Assembly: GCF_001553565.1 (NCBI RefSeq)
Contig: NZ_CP014228.1
Span: 1,612,001-1,676,000 of the forward strand
Direction: 5' to 3'
DNA length: 64,000 nucleotides
DNA from: Actinomyces radicidentis
Lineage (GTDB): Bacteria > Actinomycetota > Actinomycetes > Actinomycetales > Actinomycetaceae
Each line of letters starts with the position of its first letter. Within the stretch, counting starts at the first letter, position 1. Positions 17,927 to 26,136 of the stretch are shown piece after piece. The notes beneath the pieces are model-generated. The model was not told the DNA's origin and made no database searches. It was given only the letters and a program-made list of their open reading frames with translations. A program made the position numbers and the translations under genes.

Positions 17927-18592
17927 TCAGGCGACGCCGTCGGCGCGGTTGGCCGGGATCGACGAGGACCCGATGTGCTCGGCGATCGTCGCCTCGCACT
18001 GGGCCCGCCCCACGGGTCGGCAGCCCTTGCCGGTCCAGTCGGCGATCTTGCCCGGCTCCTCGTGGGCGAGGCGCAGACCGCGCGTGAGCAGCACGTGGAC
18101 GGGTTTGCGGTGCTCGGCCAGGTCGCGGCGCAGCCGGAACCACCAGGTCTGAGGGCGCGGCCGCTTGAGGACGAGGGCGTCGGCCAGCAGGCCCTCCTCG
18201 CGGCAGCGCTCGACGAGCTCGGCCGCGAAGATCCCCTCGGCGACGAAGGCCTCGGCCGTGCCGATGTCGAGGGCTGAGTAGTCGACGGTGGCGTTGTCCG
18301 GGATCGAGTACACGGGCACGCGCGTGCGCCCGTCGCGGCACAGCTCGCGGATGGCGACCATGGCTCGCTCAGCGTCCCAGGAGGCGGGGTGGTCCCAGTC
18401 GATGGCGCTCATGGCCTCGTCGCGCCCGACGCCGGCCTCGCCGGAGACGCCGCCGTCGAGCAGCGGCATGCCGGGCTCGTCGCCGTCGCGGTAGAAGTCG
18501 TCGAGCTTGAGGCGCTTGGCGCCGACACGGCGCAGGAGGGAGGTCTTGCCGGACCCGGAGGGGCCGGTCAGGAGGATGACTCGCGCGCTCAC
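17927..18592 (-). CDS. Uridine-kinase-like P-loop kinase
   Basis: A 221-residue ATP-binding protein. Walker A GPSGSGKTS lies at residues 10-18, followed by KLDDFYRDGDEPGMP, which is the substrate-side DDFY motif of uridine kinase and phosphoribulokinase relatives, then DWDHPASWD and FVAEGIFAAEL. It probably phosphorylates a nucleoside or similar small molecule. The GTG at 18592 is chosen because TACTCT (18606-18601, minus strand) ends 8 bases upstream; a longer TTG start at 18601 would overlap that box. Confidence 0.8.
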   Translation of the reverse strand: MSARVILLTGPSGSGKTSLLRRVGAKRLKLDDFYRDGDEPGMPLLDGGVSGEAGVGRDEAMSAIDWDHPASWDAERAMVAIRELCRDGRTRVPVYSIPDNATVDYSALDIGTAEAFVAEGIFAAELVERCREEGLLADALVLKRPRPQTWWFRLRRDLAEHRKPVHVLLTRGLRLAHEEPGKIADWTGKGCRPVGRAQCEATIAEHIGSSSIPANRADGVA

Positions 18593-18600
18593 GTCACCCA

Positions 18601-18606
18601 AGAGTA
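18601..18606 (-). promoter_or_regulatory. -10 box of leaderless kinase gene
   Basis: Read on the minus strand, TACTCT ends 8 bases before GTG 18592, with no Shine-Dalgarno sequence between. Confidence 0.45.
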
Positions 18607-18619
18607 GGGCTACCGGGCG

Positions 18620-18639
18620 GCCCCCGGCCCGCCGGGGGC
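18620..18639. terminator. Short GC hairpin after polyol dehydrogenase gene
   Basis: GCCCCCGG and CCGGGGGC pair around a 4-base loop, 17 bp past the stop of the polyol dehydrogenase gene. The right arm lies inside the left copy of the 38-bp direct repeat. The other repeat copy lacks the left arm and so cannot form this hairpin. Confidence 0.45.
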
Positions 18640-18662
18640 TGTGAGATCGCCCTGGTCAGGCC
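18625..18662. repeat. 38-bp direct repeat, left copy
   Basis: Identical over 38 bases to 22632-22669. This copy covers the stop codon and last codon of the polyol dehydrogenase gene and part of its terminator hairpin. The two copies bound the whole three-gene polyol cassette. Confidence 0.95.
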
Positions 18663-20104
18663 TCCGCGAGGAGGACCTCCATCCGGGCGCGGGCTCCCTG
18701 CTCCCTCAGCGCGCGGAGCTCCGCGAGGTAGGCGTCCCGGAAGCGCTCGTCGTCGACGAGGTCCCCGAAGACCTCGGTGTTCCCGAGGAAGGCGAGGTCG
18801 TCACCTTCCTCCTGCGCACGGGCGATGTCGCCGAGCTCGTCGACGACGGGGATCTCCCCGCCGTTCTCGTCCGTGCCGAGGCAGCACAGGGACCAGGCGG
18901 CGCACATGGCGGCTCCGAGCCTGATCGGGCCGCCGTCGGTGAGGTTGGCCCGGATGGTGGGGAGCACGAACTTGGGCATGCCCGAGGGGCCGAAGAAGGC
19001 CAGGCGGGCCAGGGTGTCGGCGATGGCCGCGTTGGTGAAGCGTTCGAAGAGCGTGTCGACGTAGGAGGCCAGGTCGATGCCCGGTACGGGCAGGAGACGG
19101 GGGAGCGCCTCGCGCTCGAGGTAGGCGCGCGTCCACGCGGCGATGAGCGGGTCGGCGGCGGCCTCGTGCCCGTAGGTCATGCCCAGGCGTCGGCCCCAGT
19201 GGGCGAGGGACTGGTGCGAGGCGTTGAGGAGCCTGAGCTTCATGAGCTCGTAGGGGACGACGTCGTCGACCATCTGGACGCCGACTTCCTCGTAGGGCGG
19301 GCGGCCGGCTGGGAAGCGGTCCTCGAGGACCCACTGGACGAATGGCTCGGTGACGACCGGCCAGGCGTCGTCCACGCCGAGCTCGCTGCTCACCTCGGCG
19401 ATGTCCTCCGGGGTCGTCCGCGGCGTGATGCGGTCGACCATGCAGTTGGGGAAGGAGACGTTGGCGTCGATCCAGTCGGCGAGCTCGGGGTCGCTGAGGC
19501 GGGCCTGGGAGACGACGGCTTGGTGGGCGACCTTGCCGTTGCCGGGGAGGTTGTCGCAGCTCATGACGGTGAAGGGGACGGTGCCGGCCTCGCGGCGCAG
19601 GCGCAGCGCCTCGACGATGTACCCGAAGGAGGTCTCCGGCTCGTGCGGGTTCGCAGCGTCGTGGACGGCTCCGGGGGCGTCGGTGCGGAACTCGCCGGTG
19701 GCGTCGTCAGTGTTGTAGCCGCCCTCCGTGACGGTGAGGGAGACGATGCGGGTGCTCGGCGCCGTCATGACGTCGAGGACGCCTGCACGGTCCTCAGGGG
19801 CGAACTTGTAGTCGTGGATCGAGCCGATGACGGAGGCCTCGTGGTGTCCGTCGGGGTGCTTGAGCGTGAGGCTGTAGAGGTAGTCCTGGCCGGCGAGGGC
19901 GTCGCGCATGGCGGCGTCCTGGGGGAGGAGGCCGACTCCGCAGATCGCCCAGTCCATTGCCTTCCCCTGCTGCATCAGGCGGTCGAGGTACATCGCCTGG
20001 TGGGCCCGGTGGAAGCCGCCCACACCCAGGTGGACGATGCCGGTGGTGAGGTGGGACCGGTCGTAGGCGGGGGCGAGGGGGGAGTCTGCGAGTGATGTGG
20101 CCAT
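18656..20104 (-). CDS. Long-chain polyol dehydrogenase (mannitol/D-arabinitol)
   Basis: A 482-residue member of the mannitol dehydrogenase family that oxidises a hexitol or pentitol to the ketose with NAD. GVGGFHRAHQAMYLDRL is the coenzyme-binding strand, and the conserved KLRLLNASHQ carries the catalytic Lys. MSCDNLPGNGK and NCMVDRITPRTT are further signatures. Mannitol 2-dehydrogenase and D-arabinitol 4-dehydrogenase are hard to separate by sequence. The adjacent RbtT/DalT-type permease and DeoR regulator recall the rbtT-mtlD-atlR arrangement of Corynebacterium glutamicum, which handles both polyols. The ribosome site AGGAG precedes the ATG. Confidence 0.9.
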   Translation of the reverse strand: MATSLADSPLAPAYDRSHLTTGIVHLGVGGFHRAHQAMYLDRLMQQGKAMDWAICGVGLLPQDAAMRDALAGQDYLYSLTLKHPDGHHEASVIGSIHDYKFAPEDRAGVLDVMTAPSTRIVSLTVTEGGYNTDDATGEFRTDAPGAVHDAANPHEPETSFGYIVEALRLRREAGTVPFTVMSCDNLPGNGKVAHQAVVSQARLSDPELADWIDANVSFPNCMVDRITPRTTPEDIAEVSSELGVDDAWPVVTEPFVQWVLEDRFPAGRPPYEEVGVQMVDDVVPYELMKLRLLNASHQSLAHWGRRLGMTYGHEAAADPLIAAWTRAYLEREALPRLLPVPGIDLASYVDTLFERFTNAAIADTLARLAFFGPSGMPKFVLPTIRANLTDGGPIRLGAAMCAAWSLCCLGTDENGGEIPVVDELGDIARAQEEGDDLAFLGNTEVFGDLVDDERFRDAYLAELRALREQGARARMEVLLAEA

Positions 20105-20177
20105 GATGGTGCTCCTGATGAGGTCGGTGCTGTGAGCGCGGTTGTTTCGGTGAGGGCTGGGTGCGACGGCGGACGGA

Positions 20178-21521
20178 TCAGGCCATGCCGGCCTCCTCGG
20201 CGGCTTCGGCGTCGGTGACCTCGGGGCTCGCGTGGATGACCTTGGCGTTGCCGGGCAGCTTGAGCGCGAAGCACAGGCCGAAGGAGATCACGTACAGACC
20301 CGCCAGGCCGAGGGCCACGGGCAGGTAGCCGGCGGCCGTGGTGTCGTCGCCGAGAAGGAGGGTGACGACGGCGGGGCCGACGAAGGCGCCGAGACCCGCC
20401 CCGAGATTGAGGATGGCGAGCGCGTTGCCGGTCTCTCCGTGGGCGTGCGCCGTGATGAGCGGTGTGGTCGGGACGTGCGCGGACAGGCCGATTCCGATTG
20501 CGGCCGTGCCCAGGGCGATGAGGAGGAAGTTCGGGCCGGCGATGATCGGGATGACGTACATGTAGACGAGGGACAGTGCGCACAGCGGTGTGGCGGCCCA
20601 CTGGAGGGTGTTGCGCCAGCCGATGCGGTCCCCCATGACGCCCCAGAAGACGTCGCCGAGGATCGCGACCAGGCCGAACACGGAGAACTCGAGGATGGCC
20701 CGGGACTCCGGCATGCCGAAGACCTTGTGGAGGTAGACGACGTAGAAGGCCTGCATGCCGTACTGGCCGGAGAGGTTGATGACCTTGACGACGCCGCCGA
20801 TGGAGACCCTGGGGTAGCGCCAGAGGACCGAGACCGCCGAGCCCACCGCGGCCGTGACCGACTTGCCCTGCGTGACGGCGGACGACGGGTGACGCCAGAG
20901 GAAGAGCATGCCGGCCGTGCCTCCGGTCGCCGCCAGGACCCAGCCGACCCACAGCGTGGGGACGTGCCCGAGCTGGGGCACGAAGAAGCTCGAGAGGTAG
21001 GAGCCGAGGAACTGCATGCCCAGGGTGAAGGCGAACCAGAACCACCCGGAGGCGGAGGACTGGCGCTGCGGGGGCGTCACCATCATGAGCCAGGTGAGGA
21101 ACCCGTAGGCGAACATGGGGTAGCCGAAGCCGCGCAGCCCGTAGAAGACGGAGAGCAGGAGGAGACTGCGGCTCGGGATGCCCGCGGTGATGAAGAGGGC
21201 GTCGAACACGAGGAAGGAGAGCAGGCCCGTGAGCATCACCTTGCGGCAGCCGAGTGCGTCGCACAGCGCGCCGGAGAGGAAGGCGGCGACGGCGACGATG
21301 ATGCCGTAGGCGGTGATGATCGCCGAGGCCTGGGAGACGGTGAAGCCCACCTCGTCGGAGGACAGGAAGCTCGTGATCCAGACCGCCTCGATGCCGTCGC
21401 CGATGACGAAGACGACGACGGCGAGGAAGCCGGCTGTGAGGTCGGTGGGGAAACCGGTTCGTTGGATCGCGGCGACGAGCTTGTTCTGACTGGGCATCAT
21501 TGCCTCCCGGGTCAGGGACAT
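20178..21521 (-). CDS. MFS polyol permease (RbtT/DalT/CsbX family)
   Basis: A 447-residue transporter with twelve predicted helices. VVVFVIGDGIEAVWITSFL near residue 35, GLRGFGYPMFAYGFL and GDRIGWRNTLQW are typical of the ribitol/D-arabinitol proton symporter branch. It would import the substrate of the dehydrogenase encoded 73 bp downstream. Two starts are possible: ATG 21521 with GGAGGG 6 bases ahead, or ATG 21500 with GGGAGG ahead. Both leave the first helix intact. Confidence 0.87.
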   Translation of the reverse strand: MSLTREAMMPSQNKLVAAIQRTGFPTDLTAGFLAVVVFVIGDGIEAVWITSFLSSDEVGFTVSQASAIITAYGIIVAVAAFLSGALCDALGCRKVMLTGLLSFLVFDALFITAGIPSRSLLLLSVFYGLRGFGYPMFAYGFLTWLMMVTPPQRQSSASGWFWFAFTLGMQFLGSYLSSFFVPQLGHVPTLWVGWVLAATGGTAGMLFLWRHPSSAVTQGKSVTAAVGSAVSVLWRYPRVSIGGVVKVINLSGQYGMQAFYVVYLHKVFGMPESRAILEFSVFGLVAILGDVFWGVMGDRIGWRNTLQWAATPLCALSLVYMYVIPIIAGPNFLLIALGTAAIGIGLSAHVPTTPLITAHAHGETGNALAILNLGAGLGAFVGPAVVTLLLGDDTTAAGYLPVALGLAGLYVISFGLCFALKLPGNAKVIHASPEVTDAEAAEEAGMA

Positions 21522-21787
21522 GGCGTCCCTCCGGCCACCGTGGCCGGTGGAGCCATCATCGGAGGGCAGGATGGGGTGAGAAGCGCCCGGTTCGGCGGAC
21601 TCCGTGCCCGGTAGCCCGGTCGTGGCGGTGCACGGTCCGCACGAGCGATGTCGGAACGGCGCGGCTCTCCCGCTGCGCCCGCTCCGTGCGGCGACCGCTG
21701 CTGCGCCCGGACGGTTCCGGAAGAGGGGTTCGCGCGTGCCCGGTTCGTGACCGGTGCCGGCCCTCTCCCCTGCTGCAGGGGGCGCAG
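21522..21787. promoter_or_regulatory. Regulator-permease intergenic region with repeated decamer
   Basis: No gene is seen here. The decamer GCCCGGTTCG occurs near 21585 and again near 21738, both ahead of the permease gene, and a palindromic CCGTGGCCGG stands close to the permease start. These are candidates for the DeoR regulator's operators and suggest that permease and dehydrogenase have their own promoter, separate from the regulator. Confidence 0.3.
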
Positions 21788-22576
21788 TCAGACCCGCTCG
21801 ACCGTCGCTCCCAGTGCCGTGAGCCGCCTCGCCGTCGTCGCTCGAAGCTCCTTGCCGGTGATGATGCGCTCGAAGTCCCTCGCGTGCCCGAACCGGGCGA
21901 AGGTCGAGTGGGAGAACTTCGTGTGGCTCCCCACGAAGACGGCTCGCTGAGCGATCGACACGACCGTCTCCTTGACTTCGGCCACCGAGGGGCTCGGGGT
22001 GGTCATCCAGCCCTCGTCGCTGACGCCGTTAGCGCCGATGAAGGCGATGTCGGGCTCGATATCGCGCAGCATCCGGGTGGCCCATCGCTCCACCGTCCCC
22101 ATGGTCACCCGTCGGAGTCGTCCTCCGATCACGACGACCTGCGTGCGGGGCCGCTCGGCCATCTCGAGGGCCGTGGGAAGGCTGGCCGTGACGATGGTGA
22201 GATCCCGGTCGGTCGGGAGGGCGCGCCCGACCAGCAGCGGCTGATAGCCCTCGTCGAGGAAGACGGTCTCGGCGTCCTCGAGATGGCGCACGGCGGCCTT
22301 GGCGATCCGCTCCTTCTCGTCCGTGAGGTGCTGCTCGCGGAAGTCACGGCTGGACTCGAAGGCACCGGAGTCCGCGGCCGTGACCCGGCCGTACGAGCGC
22401 CGCACTCGTCCGCTCTCCTCGAGCCAGCGCAGGTCGCGGCGGATCGTCTCCACGGACACGCCGAAGCGCTGGGGCAGCGTGGCGACCTCGACCTCGCCGT
22501 GCGCCCTGAGGTGGGCGATGAGGGCCTCGCGGCGGTCGGGGGCGGACGTGGCGCCGGGCAGGGCATCGTCGGTCAT
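21788..22576 (-). CDS. DeoR-family transcriptional regulator
   Basis: A 262-residue repressor-type protein. The N-terminal helix-turn-helix is in REALIAHLRAHGEVEVATLP and SVETIRRDLRWLEESGRVRR, followed by the DeoR effector domain (FLDEGYQPLLVGRAL, VVIGGRLRRVTMGT, DIAFIGANGVS). It binds sugar-phosphate-like effectors in this family and most likely controls the permease and dehydrogenase genes downstream, as AtlR does in Corynebacterium. ATG 22576 is chosen because upstream in-frame codons run into the direct repeat. Confidence 0.88.
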   Translation of the reverse strand: MTDDALPGATSAPDRREALIAHLRAHGEVEVATLPQRFGVSVETIRRDLRWLEESGRVRRSYGRVTAADSGAFESSRDFREQHLTDEKERIAKAAVRHLEDAETVFLDEGYQPLLVGRALPTDRDLTIVTASLPTALEMAERPRTQVVVIGGRLRRVTMGTVERWATRMLRDIEPDIAFIGANGVSDEGWMTTPSPSVAEVKETVVSIAQRAVFVGSHTKFSHSTFARFGHARDFERIITGKELRATTARRLTALGATVERV

Positions 22577-22631
22577 GACGCCATCCTGCCCCGGTCGGAC
22601 GACCTCGGGTCCGCGTTCGCCCGGCCGCGCA

Positions 22632-22669
22632 CGGCCCGCCGGGGGCTGTGAGATCGCCCTGGTCAGGCC
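22632..22669. repeat. 38-bp direct repeat, right copy
   Basis: Second copy of the sequence at 18625-18662, perfect over 38 bases. It lies 56 bp upstream of the DeoR start and directly behind the lut terminator, at the outer edge of the polyol cassette. Confidence 0.95.
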
Positions 22670-22679
22670 CCGGGACGGA

Positions 22680-22716
22680 CCTCGCCCCGCCGACCTGTTC
22701 GGCCGACGGGGCGAGG
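22680..22716. terminator. Terminator of the lutABC operon
   Basis: CCTCGCCCCG and CGGGGCGAGG form a 10-bp stem with a further inner GCCG/CGGC pairing, 46 bp after the lutC stop. Confidence 0.65.
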
Positions 22717-22761
22717 AGACTGGGCGGGCCCGCTGGAGGGCCCAGGAGATGGGCCGCGGCG

Positions 22762-23412
22762 TCAGTGCGCGATGACGACGCCGAGGTGGCGCGGCCCGTG
22801 GACGCCCTGGACGCGGACGAGCTCGATGTCGGCCGTGGCCGAGGGGCCCGCGATCCACGTCGTCGGGCGCTCCGGGTGCTCCCCGAGGACGTCGACGGCC
22901 TGCGGGACCGTGGGGACGACCATCTCGCGCTCGAGGACGCACACGTGGTGGTCCGGGACGAGGGTGATGGCGCGACGACCCTGGTCGGGCTCGCCGTCGA
23001 GGATGATCGTGCCCGACAGGGACACGCTCACCCGCGAGCAGGTGACGACGGCGTCGACCTTGTCGAGGTCGAGCGTCGCGATGGGCTCCTCGCGGGAGTC
23101 CTCGCGCAGCTCGCGCCCGGAGCGGGCGGCGGCGTCCTTGTAGACCTGCGGCAGGCCGGAGGGGACGACGACGACCTTCGCGTCGCCGAGGAGCTCGTCG
23201 ATCGCCTCGGCGACGCCGGAGTCGGAGGTCTCGGTGCGCACGACGGCGTCGTAGTCCTCGAGCTTCTCGATCATGTCGGCCACGACGGGCTCGGAGCCCG
23301 GGGCGTCGGCGCCGACGCGGACGTAGTCGCGCGGGACCTCGGGCGCGGGGCCGCGCTGGGAGCGGGAGAGCGCGTCGCGCGCACGGGCGAGGATCGCTTC
23401 CTTGGCGTCCAT
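22762..23412 (-). CDS. lutC: L-lactate utilisation protein C (LUD domain)
   Basis: A 216-residue LUD-domain protein, the third subunit of the LutABC complex that oxidises L-lactate to pyruvate. It shows VVVVPSGLP, ATLDLDKVDAVVTCS and SGTIILDGEPDQGRRAITLVPDHHVCVL, the last being the strongest family mark. Its ATG shares a base with the lutB stop (TGATG), so the two are translated together. The stop is followed by a strong terminator. Confidence 0.92.
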   Translation of the reverse strand: MDAKEAILARARDALSRSQRGPAPEVPRDYVRVGADAPGSEPVVADMIEKLEDYDAVVRTETSDSGVAEAIDELLGDAKVVVVPSGLPQVYKDAAARSGRELREDSREEPIATLDLDKVDAVVTCSRVSVSLSGTIILDGEPDQGRRAITLVPDHHVCVLEREMVVPTVPQAVDVLGEHPERPTTWIAGPSATADIELVRVQGVHGPRHLGVVIAH

Positions 23413-25052
23413 CAGTTCTCCTCCTTGCTGAGGCGGGGCTGAGCGGCGGCGACGTCGTGGGCGTCGCGCTCGTCGCGGTGCAGCGGCGTCGTCGTCGACT
23501 CGGCGGTCACGTCGGCCGGGCTGTCCGGTCCGTGCGTCCGCTTCCACCACTCTCGGAAGTTCTCCTTCGGCGCCTCCGGGATGTCGCGGGCGCCGGTCCA
23601 CATGGAGCCGGGGTAGGGCAGCGCGCCGATCTTGCCGTCGCGGGCGATGAGGCGGGAGACCTTGACGCCCTGCTGGGCCCAGGACCAGAGGCCGCCCGAG
23701 CTCATCGGGGGCTGAGTCGCCGTCATCGCGAGGTCCCACATGTCTGGGAGGACCTTCTTCTTGACGTCGACGGTGCGGGCGCGCAGGTGGATGAGGATCG
23801 TCGGGATGTCGATCTTCACCGGGCAGGCCTCGCCGCAGGCCCCGCACAGCGAGGAGGCGAAGGGCAGCATGTGGTTCGGGTCGTCCTCGGACAGCCCCTG
23901 GGTCAGCTGCGGGGTGATGATCGCGCCGATCGGGCCCGGGTAGACCGAGTTGTAGGCGTGCCCGCCGGTGTGCTGGTAGACGGGGCAGATGTTCATGCAC
24001 GCGCCGCAGCGGATGCAGTGGAGGGCCTCGCGGCCGATCGGGTCCGCCAGGGTCTTGGTGCGCCCGTTGTCCATGAGGACGAGGTGGAACTCCTGGGGGC
24101 CGTCGCCCTCGGTGACGCCCGTCCACATGGAGGTGTAGGGGTTCATGCGCTCGCCGGTCGCGGAGCGGGGGAGGAGCTGGGAGAAGATCTCGACGTCCTG
24201 GTAGCGGGGGACGAGCTTCTCGATGCCCATGACGGTGATGAGCGTCTCCGGGAGCGTGAGGCACATGCGGCCGTTGCCCTCGGACTCGTAGACGGAGACG
24301 GTGCCCGTCTCGGCCACGCCCATGTTGGTGCCGGAGACGGCGACCTTGGCGTGGAGGAACTTCCTGCGCAGGTGCGCGCGGGCGGCGCCGGCCAGCTCGA
24401 CCGGGTCGTCGGAGAGGTCCTCGGGGGCGTCGCCCATGCGGTCGAGGAAGATGCCTCGGACCTCGGAGCGGTTGCGGTGGATCGCGGGGACGACGATGTG
24501 GGACGGCATGTCGTCGGCGAGCTGGACGATCATCTCGGCGAGGTCGGTCTCGTGGGCGGTGATGCCCTCGGACTTGAGGTGCTCGTTGAGGTTGATCTCC
24601 TGGGTCGCCATCGACTTGATCTTGACGACCTCGTCGACGCCCTTGGCCTTGATGAGCTCGGTGACGATCCGGTTCGCCTCGGCGGCGTCGCGGGCCCAGT
24701 GGACGATGCCGCCGCGCGCGGTCACGTTCGCCTCGAACTGCTCGAGGAGCTCGGGCAGGCGGCTCATGGTCTCGTACTTGACGGCGCTGGCGGCCTCGCG
24801 CAGGGCCTCCCAGTCGGGCATCTCCGCGGCGCGCTGGTCGCGCTTGGAGCGGATGGTGCGCGTCGCCTTGCCGAGGTTGGCGCGCATCTGCGTGTTCTGG
24901 AGGGTCTTGTGGGCGCCGTGCTGGAAGTCCTCGCCCCAGCGCAGCGGGTTCTCCGGGATCTCGACCTCGGTGACCCAGCCGCCGGTGTGCGGGGCCAGGT
25001 CCCGCTCGATGGCGCTGGCGCGGGTCCGGGCGCGGTCGTCGGTGGTGGTCAT
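23412..25052 (-). CDS. lutB: L-lactate utilisation iron-sulfur protein B
   Basis: A 546-residue protein combining a LUD domain (SGTNMGVAETGTVSVYESEGNG) with two 4Fe-4S sites, CIRCGACMNICPVYQ and CGACGEACPVKIDI, and a C-terminal region typical of LutB. It passes electrons from lactate oxidation to the quinone pool together with LutA and LutC. Start ATG 25052 overlaps the lutA stop. A C-terminal tail of about 60 polar residues goes beyond the usual end. Confidence 0.93.
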   Translation of the reverse strand: MTTTDDRARTRASAIERDLAPHTGGWVTEVEIPENPLRWGEDFQHGAHKTLQNTQMRANLGKATRTIRSKRDQRAAEMPDWEALREAASAVKYETMSRLPELLEQFEANVTARGGIVHWARDAAEANRIVTELIKAKGVDEVVKIKSMATQEINLNEHLKSEGITAHETDLAEMIVQLADDMPSHIVVPAIHRNRSEVRGIFLDRMGDAPEDLSDDPVELAGAARAHLRRKFLHAKVAVSGTNMGVAETGTVSVYESEGNGRMCLTLPETLITVMGIEKLVPRYQDVEIFSQLLPRSATGERMNPYTSMWTGVTEGDGPQEFHLVLMDNGRTKTLADPIGREALHCIRCGACMNICPVYQHTGGHAYNSVYPGPIGAIITPQLTQGLSEDDPNHMLPFASSLCGACGEACPVKIDIPTILIHLRARTVDVKKKVLPDMWDLAMTATQPPMSSGGLWSWAQQGVKVSRLIARDGKIGALPYPGSMWTGARDIPEAPKENFREWWKRTHGPDSPADVTAESTTTPLHRDERDAHDVAAAQPRLSKEEN

Positions 25053-25852
25053 CGGACCATCGCCTCCTCGGGGGTCGGGGCGTAGGAGACGTTGCCGACG
25101 AAGGGCTTGTCCTTCGTGGAGGCCAGGATCTCCGCCAGGTGCATGATCTTGACGCCGGAGTTGATGCGGGACAGGCCGCCGCCGACGTGCATGAGGCAGG
25201 AGTAGTCGCCCATGCACAGGACCTCGGCGTGGGTGGACATGACGTTGGTGACCTTGTCCGCGAGCATGGCCGTGGAGGTCTCGTGGTTCTTCATGGCGAA
25301 GGTGCCGCCGAAGCCGCAGCAGACCTCGGCGTCGGGCAGTGGCGCGAGGTCGATGCCCTCGACGGCGTTCAGCAGCTGGTAGGGGCGGTCGCCGACCTTG
25401 GCGATGCGCAGGGAGTGGCACGTGGGGTGGTAGGTGACGCGGTGCGGGAAGTAGGCGCCGACGTCGGTGACGCCGAGGACGTCCACGAGGAGCTCGGAGA
25501 GCTCGTAGGTCTTGGCGGCGACCTCCTTGGAGCGCTTGGCGAGCTTCGCGTCGCCGACGTGCTCGGCGACGAGCGCCTGCTCGTGGCGGGTCGCGCCGGC
25601 GCAGGAGCCCGAGGGGACGACGACGGCGTCCCACTCGCCGTCGAGGACGGGCTCGAAGGTCTTGACGTGGTTGCGGATGAGGGGCTCGGCCTTCTTGAAG
25701 TAGCCGGTGTTGGCGTGCATCTGGCCGCAGCACACCTGGCCCTCGGGGAAGACGACCTCGTGGCCGAGTCGCTCGAGGATGGTGACCGTGGCCTCGGGGG
25801 CCTGAGGGAACATCGAGTCCCCGATGCAGGTCGCGAAGAGGGCAATGCGCAC
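25049..25852 (-). CDS. lutA: L-lactate utilisation protein A (CCG domains)
   Basis: A 267-residue protein with two cysteine-rich CCG domains, marked by QVCCGQMHANTGYF and AEVCCGFGGTFAMKNHETS, each of which helps hold an unusual iron-sulfur cluster. It is the first gene of the operon. GTG 25852 is the start, with GAAAGG about 8 bases upstream; the frame extends further upstream but without a ribosome site. It is the same family as the C-terminal half of GlpC encoded at 33.9-35.4 kb. Confidence 0.92.
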   Translation of the reverse strand: MRIALFATCIGDSMFPQAPEATVTILERLGHEVVFPEGQVCCGQMHANTGYFKKAEPLIRNHVKTFEPVLDGEWDAVVVPSGSCAGATRHEQALVAEHVGDAKLAKRSKEVAAKTYELSELLVDVLGVTDVGAYFPHRVTYHPTCHSLRIAKVGDRPYQLLNAVEGIDLAPLPDAEVCCGFGGTFAMKNHETSTAMLADKVTNVMSTHAEVLCMGDYSCLMHVGGGLSRINSGVKIMHLAEILASTKDKPFVGNVSYAPTPEEAMVR

Positions 25853-26075
25853 GTGTGGACCTTTCGTCGACGCCGCCACCGCTGCGGTGGCGGACCTGGG
25901 TCCTAGGTTAGGGATCACTTTTCGGCTGCGCGGGCTCCGGCGACGGACCCCCGCCGTCCCGCGGAAAAGGCCGAGGTCGTGACGGCCCCGGGGCGCCTGT
26001 CGGGCTGAGGAATCCGTGAGGGGCGTCGTGCGAAATGCGTCCTCGTGCGAGTCCGGTACAAGGCGGTCCCGAGCA

Positions 26076-26118
26076 CGACGGCGCCCGGTGACGCGGAGGA
26101 CGTCACCGGGCGCCGTCG
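26076..26118. terminator. Strong terminator after lactate permease gene
   Basis: An 18-bp perfect stem (beginning CGACGGCGCCCGGTG) with a 7-base loop, just past the stop of the permease gene. It separates the permease transcript from lutA, whose promoter must lie in 25853-26075. No gene is seen in that gap. Confidence 0.75.
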
Positions 26119-26136
26119 GGAGCGCTCAGGGCCGGA

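Noticed and set aside
18625-22669. An insertion sequence or phage att pair for the 38-bp repeat
   Set aside because: No transposase, integrase, terminal inverted repeats or tRNA gene is present, so the repeat is reported without naming a mechanism.
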